From assembly GCF_036350515.1 (NCBI RefSeq), contig NZ_JAZDUE010000022.1, positions 1 to 64,000 of the forward strand: a DNA stretch of 64,000 nt. Direction: 5' to 3'. The position numbers were made by a program, and so were the translations under genes. Shown here in pieces: positions 25,275-32,901 of the stretch (position 1 is the stretch's first letter; each line of letters begins with the position of its first letter). The notes beneath the pieces were generated by a model. The model worked only from the letters and a program-made list of their open reading frames with translations. It was not told the DNA's origin and made no database searches. This stretch comes from Gordonia prachuapensis (GTDB lineage: Bacteria > Actinomycetota > Actinomycetes > Mycobacteriales > Mycobacteriaceae).

Positions 25275-25937
25275 ATGAGTGGGATGGAGATCTTCTGGAT
25301 CGTGGTGGGGGTGATCCTCGTGCTGGGGATCCTCGCGCTGATCGGACTGGGGGTCTTGTTCGGGTTGGCGACCAATCCGAATCGCTTCAAGGTCCGGGAG
25401 GTCGCGCTCGGCGACGTCGACGACTACATCGCGCGTCGCGCCGCGTTCGCGATCACCGTCATCGAGACCACCCCGCTGTCGCGGCGTGAGGTGTGGGATC
25501 GGCTGGACTCTCCCTACCTCACGAGCCTCCCGTTCCTGCGCGGACCGGACTGGGCGCTACGCGGGGGGAGCCCGGATCAGCGACAGCGTTCGGAGATCCA
25601 GGTCGACGCACGCCGCACCATGTCGGGGACGTTCCTGTCGGTCGGTCAGCGGGTGATCGAGGTGACCGACCGTGAGCGGGTCACGCTCGTCGGCACCGGG
25701 GTCTCGGTGCCGCTCGCGGTCAAGGACTTCGTCGAGCGCTTCACCATCGTCGACGGAAAGCGGTCCAACACCGTCACGGTGACCTGGCAGATCGCCGGTT
25801 CGCCACGCTTCTTCGGCTTCCTGCCGTGGCGCTGGGCAGTGCCGCTGGTGCGTCCGGTCGCGGGGTTCATGTTGCGCCAGATCCTGCGGCTGCAGCCGTA
25901 CCGCCGACGTGACGTGCGCGGCGAGGCCGCTGCATGA
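25275..25937 (+). CDS. SRPBCC-like membrane-anchored protein
   Basis: A 220-residue protein: one N-terminal membrane helix (residues 5-31, very rich in Val/Ile/Leu/Gly), then a soluble domain that reads like an SRPBCC/polyketide-cyclase lipid-binding fold (AITVIETTPLSRREVWDRL, later DFVERFTIVDGKRSNTVTVTW) and a hydrophobic stretch WRWAVPLVRPVAGFML. The family call is from pattern, not a strong motif. ATG 25275 follows GGGGG. It overlaps the next gene by 4 bases. Confidence 0.65.
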   Translation: MSGMEIFWIVVGVILVLGILALIGLGVLFGLATNPNRFKVREVALGDVDDYIARRAAFAITVIETTPLSRREVWDRLDSPYLTSLPFLRGPDWALRGGSPDQRQRSEIQVDARRTMSGTFLSVGQRVIEVTDRERVTLVGTGVSVPLAVKDFVERFTIVDGKRSNTVTVTWQIAGSPRFFGFLPWRWAVPLVRPVAGFMLRQILRLQPYRRRDVRGEAAA

Positions 25938-26659
25938 CACAGGTTGCGCTCGTCGCCTATCCGGGGCTGACCGCGCTCGACCTGATCGGCCCCTACGAGG
26001 TGCTGCGGATGCTGCCGGGCGCCGACGTCCGATTCGTGTGGCACGAGGTGGGGCCGGTGGCCGCCGATTCCGGCGTGCTGATGCTCGGCGCAACCCACAC
26101 CTTGGCCGAGACGCCGCGGCCGGCGATCGTGGTCGTGCCCGGTGGCAGCACCACGGTGATGAACCAGGCTCACGACGACGTCCTCCTCGATTGGCTGCGA
26201 TCGGTGCATCAACACACCTCGTGGACGACGTCTGTCTGCGCGGGATCGGTGATCCTCGGTGCCGCCGGCCTGTTGCAGGGCCGGCGTGCGACATCGCATT
26301 GGCAAGCGCTGCAAGCGTTGCGTGCTTTCGGCGCGACGCCGGTCGGTGACGAACGGGTCGTCCACGACGGTGACATCGTCACCGCGGCAGGTGTTTCGGC
26401 CGGCATCGATCTGGCGTTGTGGATCGCCGCCAAGGTGGCCGGCGAGGAGCGAGCCAAGGCGATTCAGCTGGCCATCGAATACGACCCGCAGCCTCCGTTC
26501 GACTCGGGCAGCACAGCCAAGTCGACGACCGGAACGGTGGCGCGGGCGAACGCGTTGCTGGCCCGTGACTCGGTCACGCCCGCCCATGTGTCAGCGACCG
26601 CACGGGTGATGTGGCGGGCCGCGATCGACCGGGCGAGGGCCGGGCGCAGGCGGAAGTGA
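25934..26659 (+). CDS. DJ-1/PfpI-family protein
   Basis: A 241-residue DJ-1/PfpI protein of the isonitrile hydratase-like subgroup. The nucleophile elbow TSVCAGSVILGAAGLL (about residues 96-111) holds the conserved Cys; an N-terminal Asp/Glu region (LTALDLIGPYEVL) and a TAAGVSAGIDLAL segment complete the fold. It lacks the AraC DNA-binding domain seen in related regulators. Function could be a hydratase, glyoxalase or chaperone. It starts inside the end of the SRPBCC gene (ATGA), so the pair is an operon. Confidence 0.85.
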   Translation: MTQVALVAYPGLTALDLIGPYEVLRMLPGADVRFVWHEVGPVAADSGVLMLGATHTLAETPRPAIVVVPGGSTTVMNQAHDDVLLDWLRSVHQHTSWTTSVCAGSVILGAAGLLQGRRATSHWQALQALRAFGATPVGDERVVHDGDIVTAAGVSAGIDLALWIAAKVAGEERAKAIQLAIEYDPQPPFDSGSTAKSTTGTVARANALLARDSVTPAHVSATARVMWRAAIDRARAGRRRK

Positions 26660-26671
26660 CCGCCCCCTTAC

Positions 26672-26722
26672 CGATGGTCGAGGAGCCGCGAACGTAGTGA
26701 GTGGCGTATCGAGACCATCAAG
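26672..26722. repeat. Short inverted repeat between convergent genes
   Basis: GATGGTCGAGGAGCCGCG on the left and GTATCGAGACCATC on the right pair at GATGGTC/GACCATC. Read on the minus strand it begins GGTCTCGATACG, the opening of the family A repeat seen at 37.5 and 62.6 kb. It separates the ends of the PfpI gene and the broken hydrolase and may terminate both. Confidence 0.6.
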
Positions 26723-26731
26723 GCCACAGGA

Positions 26732-27580
26732 TCACGTCTCGGCCAGATCCCGCCGCTCGACCAGGAACGTGCCGATCTCGCGCGCCACATCGGCAGGCCG
26801 GTCGAGCATCGACAACACGTAGGCGTCGTCGATCTCCACGAGGCGCGAGTGCGGGATGAGTTCGGCGAGTCGCCGTCCGTGCTCGGGTGGCATCACCCGG
26901 TTCTCCGGCGACCAGAGAATCAGGCATTCGCCCCGAAAGTCACTGAGCGCGCTCGTGTCACGGATCAGGTCGTCCGATCGGAACCGTGTCGCGGTGTATT
27001 TCTCGAGGTCCCTGCGGACACCGGGTTCGGTGAGTGACGGTTGGTCCATCGACGAACCATTTCCTTCGGAACGGGTCGTCGCACCATCCAGCCGAACAGC
27101 AGTGGGGTGCGACGCAGCCATCCGATCCGGAGCTGTCGCGCGGCCAGGGTGGTCCCACCCGGCAGCTTCGTGGCCAGGGTCGCCATCCGGCCGGGTAGTC
27201 CGGGCGGGAAGTTGTCGAACGCCTCGCACGGCAGGATGACCATCGCGCCGACCCGCTCGTCGCGACCGATCGCGGTGAGGAAAAGGCTACCGCCCCAGTC
27301 GGAGTGCACGAGCGTGACGTCGCGCAGGTCGAGCGCATCCAGGAAGTCGGCGACGAGATGCACCAGGCCGGTCAGGCTCAGATCCGCGTCGGCGTTCATC
27401 GGTCGGCGATGTGCGCCCAGCGGTAAAACTGGTCGGATGTAACGAAATCCGTTGGGGAGCAACGGCATCGTGGTGTCCCAGAGTCCCGTCCATGAACAGG
27501 CCATGCAGTAGGACGACCGGCGGGCCGTCGCCCTCATCGGTGTATTCGACCGGGCCGGCGGGCAGATCGACAACTCTCAT
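26732..27580 (-). pseudogene. Alpha/beta hydrolase broken by two frameshifts
   Basis: Three overlapping frames together give one alpha/beta hydrolase of the haloalkane dehalogenase/epoxide hydrolase type. Frame 1 from ATG 27580: MRVVDLPAGPVEYTDEGDG, VVLLHGLFMDGTL. Frame 2 from about 27487: LWDTTMPLLPNGFRYIRPV, then TLVHSDWGGSLFLTAIG with an Asp nucleophile position. Frame 1 again from about 27050: LTEPGVRRDLEKY to the end at 26732, with the CLILWSPENRVMPPEHG segment around the acid residue. The reading suggests a loss of 2 bases near 27487 and of 1 base near 27050. It is divergent from the TetR gene at 27656. Sequencing error is a possible alternative. Confidence 0.8.
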
Positions 27581-27612
27581 GCTGACCTCTCTTCGCAGGG
27601 CTGGAATGACCG

Positions 27613-27648
27613 TTCTAGAACAATCACTCTAGAGCAAGTGTTCTAGAA
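27613..27648. promoter_or_regulatory. Nested palindromic TetR operator
   Basis: TTCTAGAACA (27613-27622) and TGTTCTAGAA (27639-27648) form a perfect 10-base inverted repeat, and CTCTAGAG (27627-27634) sits exactly at its centre. The right arm overlaps the -10 box TAGAAT (27644-27649). It is placed to control both the TetR gene and the broken hydrolase. Confidence 0.85.
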
Positions 27649-27649
27649 T
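27644..27649 (+). promoter_or_regulatory. -10 box, leaderless start of TetR gene
   Basis: TAGAAT ends 6 bases before ATG 27656, overlapping the operator's right arm, so the repressor would block its own promoter. Confidence 0.65.
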
Positions 27650-27655
27650 GGCCAG

Positions 27656-28243
27656 ATGCGGACGGATGAACGAATCGCGGTGGCGATGGCGGAGCTGCTT
27701 CGCCGCCAGGGATATGCGGCCACGGGTATCAAGCAAGTCGTCGAGGCCTCCGGGGCGCCGATCGGTTCGTTGTACCACCATTTCCCGAGGGGCAAGCGGG
27801 CCGTCGCAGAAGCGGCGCTGCGGCAGTCGGGCGCGGCATACGGGGAGTTGGTGGCGTCCTTGTTGGCGCCCTACGACGACATCGCCGCCGGTATCGAGGC
27901 GGCGTTCACCGCCGCCGCCGACGACATCGAACAGACGGGCTGGGTGAACATGTGCCCGGTCGGCACGGTCGCGGGTGAGGTCGTCGACGTCGAGCCGGAG
28001 CTGGGGGCCGTGGCAGCCGAGGTGTTCGAGGGGTGGATCGAGGGCGGTACCGCGCTCTTTCGCGAACGTGGTCTCACCGACGACGACGCCCGCGCGTTGA
28101 TCACCGCTGTGATCAGTGCGCTCGAGGGAGCGTTCGTGCTGTCGCGGACGTTGCGATCGCGCGATCCGTTGATTGCGGCAGGTCGCGGCATCGCGGCGTA
28201 TGCGCGTGAGCTCGTCGCTGATCCCGTGGTCAGATCTGGGTGA
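27656..28243 (+). CDS. TetR-family regulator, LmrA/YxaF type
   Basis: A 195-residue TetR protein. The DNA-binding part is GYAATGIKQVVEASGAPIGSLYHHFPRGK (residues about 19-47, split motif), and the C-terminal half has CPVGTVAGEV and EGWIEGGTALFRERGL, as in the LmrA/YxaF subgroup. It is divergent from an alpha/beta hydrolase pseudogene, the common partner of such regulators, with the operator between them. With the hydrolase broken, the regulator may have lost its main target. ATG 27656 appears leaderless. Confidence 0.9.
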   Translation: MRTDERIAVAMAELLRRQGYAATGIKQVVEASGAPIGSLYHHFPRGKRAVAEAALRQSGAAYGELVASLLAPYDDIAAGIEAAFTAAADDIEQTGWVNMCPVGTVAGEVVDVEPELGAVAAEVFEGWIEGGTALFRERGLTDDDARALITAVISALEGAFVLSRTLRSRDPLIAAGRGIAAYARELVADPVVRSG

Positions 28244-28252
28244 CCGTTGCGG

Positions 28253-28927
28253 TCACGCGCGTCGGCGAGCCGTCGACCGTCGTCGACTTGTCATCGCAGT
28301 ATGGGTGATCTCCGAGCTCAGCGCCGGTGCCGGTAGTGGGGTGAAAGTCCGGTCGTCGCTGCGGATTCCATCGAGGAAGAAGGTCAGGTAGCGCTCGTAC
28401 ACCTGTGGGGCCAGATCGCGTGTGCTGTCCATGATTGGTGCCATCGCCGACTGCATGAACGTGACGTCGGTCGGCTCGAAATCCGATCGCACGACGCCGG
28501 CGTCCTTGGCGCGGCGCACCAGCTCGACGATCAGCGGGGCGATACGTGTGCGCACATCGTTGATCCGCGCATCGCCGAGCGTCGGGTCGTCGAGGATCTG
28601 GTGCAGGCCACGGTCTCCGAACTGCATCTGCAGGGTTCGGGTGAGGTAGTCGGTGAGTGCGGTCCACGGGTCCGGCTCGTCGAGCGCCTCTCGGGCGACC
28701 GCTTCCACTGCTTGCAGGCGCTCCTCGAACAGCGTGTCGATGAGCTCTTCCTTGTTGGCGAATCGCCGGTATGCGGTACCGACGCCGACGCCGGCATGGC
28801 GGGCGATGTCGTTGAGGGTGACGCCAAGGCCCTTCTCGGCAAACAGCTCTCGGGCCGCGTCCAGCAGACGTTCACGGTTGATCGACGCATCCTTGCGCAT
28901 TGGCCGGGGGGAGGGCGCCGTGGTCAT
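28253..28927 (-). CDS. TetR-family regulator of the cupin/AKR pair
   Basis: A 224-residue TetR protein with a clear helix-turn-helix (LGVTLNDIARHAGVGVGTAY, residues about 34-53, then RRFANKEELIDTLFEE). The C-terminal tail after residue 200 is basic (SRRRSTARRRA). It is divergent from the cupin and aldo/keto reductase genes; two matching inverted repeats lie in the 99-base gap. Repression of itself and of those two genes is inferred from this layout. The start looks leaderless. Confidence 0.9.
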   Translation of the reverse strand: MTTAPSPRPMRKDASINRERLLDAARELFAEKGLGVTLNDIARHAGVGVGTAYRRFANKEELIDTLFEERLQAVEAVAREALDEPDPWTALTDYLTRTLQMQFGDRGLHQILDDPTLGDARINDVRTRIAPLIVELVRRAKDAGVVRSDFEPTDVTFMQSAMAPIMDSTRDLAPQVYERYLTFFLDGIRSDDRTFTPLPAPALSSEITHTAMTSRRRSTARRRA

Positions 28928-28933
28928 GGGCCC

Positions 28934-28939
28934 ACCGTA
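28934..28939 (-). promoter_or_regulatory. -10 box, leaderless start of TetR gene
   Basis: TACGGT on the minus strand lies 6 bases before ATG 28927. Confidence 0.45.
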
Positions 28940-28944
28940 GCAGC

Positions 28945-29005
28945 TAAGCGGATTGACGATATCCGCTTACTAGCCTAGTGTGGATAACCGGATACGGAAT
29001 ATCCG
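28945..29005. promoter_or_regulatory. Two tandem TetR operators, CGGATW-N5-TATCCG
   Basis: Site 1 is CGGATT-GACGA-TATCCG at 28949-28965, extended to TAAGCGGAT / ATCCGCTTA arms (28945-28969). Site 2 is CGGATA-CGGAA-TATCCG at 28989-29005. The two have the same half-site and the same spacing, 40 bases centre to centre (four helical turns minus about 2 bases). They lie between the divergent TetR and cupin genes. Confidence 0.85.
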
Positions 29006-29026
29006 TTAGCGTGTGAGGAGGACGCC

Positions 29027-29422
29027 ATGCAGTACACGCAGAGTGGTGGACAGACCGGAGCCGGACCCGACGAGTGGTTCACCGGCACGGTGCAGATCGA
29101 CGGCATCCGCAACCCGGACGACCAAACGGCGATCGGCTGCGCACACGTTCGCTTCGCGCCCGGCGCGCGGACCGCGTGGCATCACCATCCGAAGGGTCAA
29201 ACCCTCTACGTCACAGACGGAATCGGCCTGGTCGCCACCCGGGGTGGCGGTGTGCAGGAGATCCGACCGGGCGACGTCGTCTACATCGAACCCGGCGAAG
29301 AGCACTGGCACGGTGCCACGCCGGACCGCTTCATGGCGCACGTGGCGATGCAGGAAGCAGACGAGAACGGCGAGGTCGTCACCTGGCTCGACCACGTCAC
29401 CGATGCCGAGTACAACGCCTGA
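29027..29422 (+). CDS. Small cupin-domain protein
   Basis: A 131-residue single-domain cupin. Motif 1 is GARTAWHHHPKGQTLYVTDG (about 46-65) with the metal His pair and Glu/Gln position; motif 2 is PGDVVYIEPGEEHWHGA (about 84-100). Such small cupins bind one metal and include hydroxynitrile lyases and carboxymuconolactone-linked proteins; the substrate is not evident. Translation from ATG 29027 follows GAGGAGG. It is followed by the aldo/keto reductase gene 32 bases on, under the divergent TetR. Confidence 0.9.
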   Translation: MQYTQSGGQTGAGPDEWFTGTVQIDGIRNPDDQTAIGCAHVRFAPGARTAWHHHPKGQTLYVTDGIGLVATRGGGVQEIRPGDVVYIEPGEEHWHGATPDRFMAHVAMQEADENGEVVTWLDHVTDAEYNA

Positions 29423-29454
29423 CGCCCCCACGTCCTGAGGAGGAACGAAAAGCC

Positions 29455-30309
29455 ATGGTGCTCAACGAGACCTACACCCTGTCCAACGACGTCCAGATCC
29501 CCAAGCTCGGCCTGGGTACCTGGTTCATCGACGACGACAAGGCAGCACAGGCGGTGACCGCCGCCGTCGACATCGGATACCGCAACATCGACACCGCGCA
29601 GGCATACGGCAATGAACGCGGCGTCGGTGAAGGCGTTCGCAACAGCGGTGTCGCCCGCGACGAATTGTTCGTGGCGACAAAGCTGGCGGCAGAGATCAAG
29701 GATCACCGAGAGGCCGCCGCGGCGATCGATGACTCGCTGGCCACGATGGGCCTCGACCATCTCGATCTGATGCTGATCCACAGCCCGCAGCCGTGGGCCG
29801 ATTGGCGCGGCGGCGACTACGCTGAGGGCAACCGCGAGGCCTGGCGTGCGCTGGAAGACGCGTACCAGGCGGGCAAGCTCCGCTCGATAGGCGTCTCCAA
29901 CTTCGAGCAGCGCGATCTGGACAACCTGCTCGCCGAGGCGACCGTTGCGCCGCATGTGAACCAGATCCTGGCCCACGCGGGGAACACCCCGTCCGAGCTC
30001 ATCGCGTACTGCGAGCAGAAGAACATCCTCGTCGAGGCGTACTCGCCGATCGGGCACGGCGAGATCCTGAAGAACGCCGACGTCGCGACGATGGCGCAGC
30101 GCTACGACGTGAGCATCCCGCAGCTCTGTATCCGCTACACGTTGCAGCTCGGGGCGGTGTCGTTGCCGAAGACCGCGAACCCGGACCATATGCGCAGCAA
30201 CGCGGAGGTTGACTTCACGATCTCCGATCAGGACATGGATGCGCTGCGTGGCATGCGGATCGAGGACTACGGCGAGTCGAGCGCGTTCCCGGTGTTCAGC
30301 GGGAAGTGA
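29455..30309 (+). CDS. Aldo/keto reductase
   Basis: A 284-residue NADPH-dependent oxidoreductase of the AKR5-like group. The catalytic tetrad is visible: Asp and Tyr in NIDTAQAYGNE (about residues 43-53), Lys in VATKL (about 74-78) and His in LMLIHSPQPW (about 105-114). The cofactor region SLPKTANPDHMRSN is near 245. ATG 29455 follows GAGGAGGAAC. With the cupin it forms a TetR-controlled two-gene operon that may deal with reactive carbonyls; that role is an inference. Confidence 0.93.
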   Translation: MVLNETYTLSNDVQIPKLGLGTWFIDDDKAAQAVTAAVDIGYRNIDTAQAYGNERGVGEGVRNSGVARDELFVATKLAAEIKDHREAAAAIDDSLATMGLDHLDLMLIHSPQPWADWRGGDYAEGNREAWRALEDAYQAGKLRSIGVSNFEQRDLDNLLAEATVAPHVNQILAHAGNTPSELIAYCEQKNILVEAYSPIGHGEILKNADVATMAQRYDVSIPQLCIRYTLQLGAVSLPKTANPDHMRSNAEVDFTISDQDMDALRGMRIEDYGESSAFPVFSGK

Positions 30310-30318
30310 TCGTGATCG

Positions 30319-30393
30319 CGGTTCTGGCCGCAGTTTCTGGTTCCGGCTTGGAGCAACAACTGCGGCCGGAACCTGTAGCTGCGGCCAGAACCG
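30319..30393. repeat. Dispersed hairpin, family C (copy 2)
   Basis: GGTTCTGGCCGCAG faces TGCGGCCGGAACC and then CTGCGGCCAGAACC, with the same order and spacing as the copy at 20.8 kb. It again lies between two convergent genes (AKR and DUF2530). Confidence 0.8.
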
Positions 30394-30410
30394 TCGGCGT
30401 CGAAGGCGAC

Positions 30411-30659
30411 TCAGTCGAGACCCTGCTGCGCCGTCCGGTCTCCCCGGCGCACTGCGGCCCGTTGGAGCAGGACGATCGTCGCCCCCAGGACGCCGACCCC
30501 GAGGCCCACCAGGCAGACCGCGAGTGTGCGGTCGCCGCCCCAGCCGCCGATCCACACCACGAGTGTGGCGACGAGCCAGGCGACCATGCCGACGATGATC
30601 ACCGGTTCGGGGGCGCGTAGAGGGCGCGGGAGTTCCGGGATGTCGGATGCATCGGCCAT
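30411..30659 (-). CDS. DUF2530 membrane protein
   Basis: An 82-residue protein with two membrane helices (about residues 19-38 and 44-64) and a basic end AAVRRGDRTAQQG. It matches the DUF2530 family (Rv0879c position). ATG 30659 (MADASDIPELPRP) is chosen; a longer frame to 30773 overlaps the divergent permease gene. The function is unknown. Confidence 0.8.
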   Translation of the reverse strand: MADASDIPELPRPLRAPEPVIIVGMVAWLVATLVVWIGGWGGDRTLAVCLVGLGVGVLGATIVLLQRAAVRRGDRTAQQGLD

Positions 30660-30669
30660 GGCATCAGAG

Positions 30670-30675
30670 TAACTT
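30670..30675 (+). promoter_or_regulatory. -10 box, leaderless start of the NCS2 permease
   Basis: TAACTT ends 6 bases before GTG 30682. It also overlaps the start region of the divergent DUF2530 gene. Confidence 0.55.
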
Positions 30676-30681
30676 TCGACT

Positions 30682-32253
30682 GTGCCCACCGATCCGTCGA
30701 GCGAGCCCAGCACATCGTCGACAGAATCCGGCAAACCGTCGACAGAACCCCAAGGTCCGTCGAGTGCAGCCAATCCGGCGGCCGTAGAACCCCCTCAGCC
30801 GCCGCGCGAGCCGACCGGCCGGATCGACCGTTACTTCATGATCAGCGAACGGGGATCGTCGCTGACGCGGGAATTCCGCGGCGGGCTGGTCACCTTCTTC
30901 ACGATGGCCTACATCATCGTGCTGAACCCGATCATCATCGGCGGCATCCCCGGTGAGCCCAAGAACGCCGACGTGCTCGGCAACGTGCTGCCGCTGGCGC
31001 AGGTCGCGGCGGTCACGGCGCTCGTCGCCGGCGTCATGTCCGTCATCTTCGGCCTCGTGGCGCGGTACCCGTTCGCGATCGCGACCGGCCTCGGCATCAA
31101 CAGCCTGCTGGCGGTGACGATCGCACCCCAGGTGACGTGGCCGGAGGCGATGGGGCTGGTCGTCATCGACGGCATCATCATCGTGCTGCTGGCGGTCACC
31201 GGATTCCGGACGGCGGTGTTCAACGCGGTACCCCCGGAACTCAAGGCCGCCATCGCCGCGGGCATCGGTGCGTTCATCGCCTTCATCGGTTTGGTCGACG
31301 CCGGTTTCGTCCGTCGAGTGCCCGACGCCGCGAACACGACGGTGCCGGTCCAGCTCGGCAACGACGGGTCGATCGACACCATCCCCACGCTGATGTTCTG
31401 TATCGGCGTGCTGCTGATGGGTGTCCTGGTGGTGCGCAAGGTGCCCGGGGGGCTGCTGATCGGGATCATCGTCGTCACCATCGCGTCGATCATTCTCGAG
31501 GCAACACTCGACCTCGGGTCGAGCTCCGACAATCCGGACGGCTGGAGTCTGGCGATACCTCAGATCCCCGACGGACTCGGCGGGATGCCGGATCTGTCGC
31601 TGGTCGGTCAGGTCGACGTGTTCGGGGCGTTCGACCCGGCGAGCATCGGGGCGCTCGCGGCCTCGGTCCTGGTGTTCACGCTCGTGCTGTCCAACTTCTT
31701 CGACGCGATGGGCACGATGACCGGTCTCGGCAAGGAAGCCGGCCTGATGGACGACAAGGGCACACTGCCCGGGGTCGGCAAGGCTCTCGTCGTCGAGGGC
31801 ACCGGCGCGATCGCCGGCGGTGTCGCCTCGTCGTCGTCGAACACGGTGTTCGTCGAATCCGCGAGCGGCATCGCCGAGGGGGCGCGAACGGGCCTTGCCA
31901 ACGTCGTGACCGGCGCGTTGTTCCTGCTCGCCATGTTCTTGACGCCGCTCTACGAGATCGTTCCGCTGGAAGCAGTCGCGCCGGCGCTCGTGGTGGTCGG
32001 TGCGATGATGATCGGCCAGCTGACCGCGGTCGACTTCACCAAGTTCTCCCACGCATTGCCGGCATTCCTGACCGTGGTGATCATGCCGTTCACCTACTCG
32101 ATCGCCAACGGTATCGGCGTCGGGTTCATCAGCTGGGTGGTCCTGGCGGCCGCAACGGGCAAGGCCAGGACGGTGCATCCGCTGCTGTGGATCGTCGCCG
32201 GGGTGTTCGTCGCCTACTTCGCCCGCGCGCCGATCTACGCGCTCGTCGGGTGA
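30682..32253 (+). CDS. NCS2-family purine permease (AzgA-like)
   Basis: A 523-residue permease with about 13 membrane segments after a Ser/Pro/Glu-rich tail of 45 residues. AzgA-like signatures are TREFRGGLVTFFTMAYIIVLNP split near residues 61-82, ATGLGINSLLA (about 134-144) and the NTVFVESASGIAEGARTGLA stretch (about 385-405). This branch carries adenine, guanine or hypoxanthine with protons. GTG 30682 sits behind a -10 box and needs no leader. It stands alone between DUF2530 and MarR. Confidence 0.92.
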   Translation: MPTDPSSEPSTSSTESGKPSTEPQGPSSAANPAAVEPPQPPREPTGRIDRYFMISERGSSLTREFRGGLVTFFTMAYIIVLNPIIIGGIPGEPKNADVLGNVLPLAQVAAVTALVAGVMSVIFGLVARYPFAIATGLGINSLLAVTIAPQVTWPEAMGLVVIDGIIIVLLAVTGFRTAVFNAVPPELKAAIAAGIGAFIAFIGLVDAGFVRRVPDAANTTVPVQLGNDGSIDTIPTLMFCIGVLLMGVLVVRKVPGGLLIGIIVVTIASIILEATLDLGSSSDNPDGWSLAIPQIPDGLGGMPDLSLVGQVDVFGAFDPASIGALAASVLVFTLVLSNFFDAMGTMTGLGKEAGLMDDKGTLPGVGKALVVEGTGAIAGGVASSSSNTVFVESASGIAEGARTGLANVVTGALFLLAMFLTPLYEIVPLEAVAPALVVVGAMMIGQLTAVDFTKFSHALPAFLTVVIMPFTYSIANGIGVGFISWVVLAAATGKARTVHPLLWIVAGVFVAYFARAPIYALVG

Positions 32254-32409
32254 TCTGATCGTGTCGGCAGTCCGTGGTACGACATGACCGCTGGTTCGCT
32301 TTAGCAAAAAAAGACGTTAAGGCATTGCACGATCGTGGAAGTGAATTACGCTTAGCATCGGGAACCAGCTGGTCTCAGATTTGAATCGCTCGGGAACGGA
32401 CGCTGCGAC

Positions 32410-32880
32410 ATGACGACGATCTCACAACTGACAATCGCAGGCATGACACTGTCGGACCGGACCCTGTCCGGCGAACTGTCCATGGCGGTGGTCCGGCTCG
32501 CCAGACGGCTTCGCGGGCGGCGGGTGAGCAAGGTCGTCTCGCTCACCCAGCTGTCCGCGCTGTACACACTTCATCACGAGGGGCCGATGACCCCGGGCGC
32601 GCTCGCGCTGGCAGAACGTGTTCAGCCGCCGTCGATGACCCGGGTGATCGCATCCTTGTCCGACCTGGGCATGGTCAAGCGGGAACCGCATCCCACCGAC
32701 GGTCGTCAGGCGATCGTGACGCTGTCGGACAAGGGCATCGACGTCGTCAACGCCGAGCGTGATGCTCGCGAGGAATGGCTCAGCGCGAGGCTCGACGAAC
32801 TGTCGCCGGATGAACGTGCCACGCTGGCCGCCGTCGTCCCCATCGTCAACAAGATCATCAACGGTAGCGACGATCGCTGA
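32410..32880 (+). CDS. MarR-family regulator
   Basis: A 156-residue winged-helix protein. The DNA-binding part runs from LSALYTLHHEGPMTPGALAL to MTRVIASLSDLGMVKREPHP and the wing DGRQAIVTLSDKG (about residues 48-110). It holds the Rv0880 position. The 156 bases upstream (32254-32409) are AT-rich for this genome, including TTAGCAAAAAAAGACGTTAA, and TTGCAC (32324) is a possible -35. The target genes are not known; autoregulation is usual in the family. Confidence 0.9.
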   Translation: MTTISQLTIAGMTLSDRTLSGELSMAVVRLARRLRGRRVSKVVSLTQLSALYTLHHEGPMTPGALALAERVQPPSMTRVIASLSDLGMVKREPHPTDGRQAIVTLSDKGIDVVNAERDAREEWLSARLDELSPDERATLAAVVPIVNKIINGSDDR

Positions 32881-32901
32881 GTGAACGGCGGCTAGACGGG
32901 C

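Noticed and set aside
30664..32307. 547-codon minus-strand frame over the NCS2 permease
   Set aside because: Antisense of a hydrophobic protein; Asp/Arg/His/Gln-rich composition without any domain.
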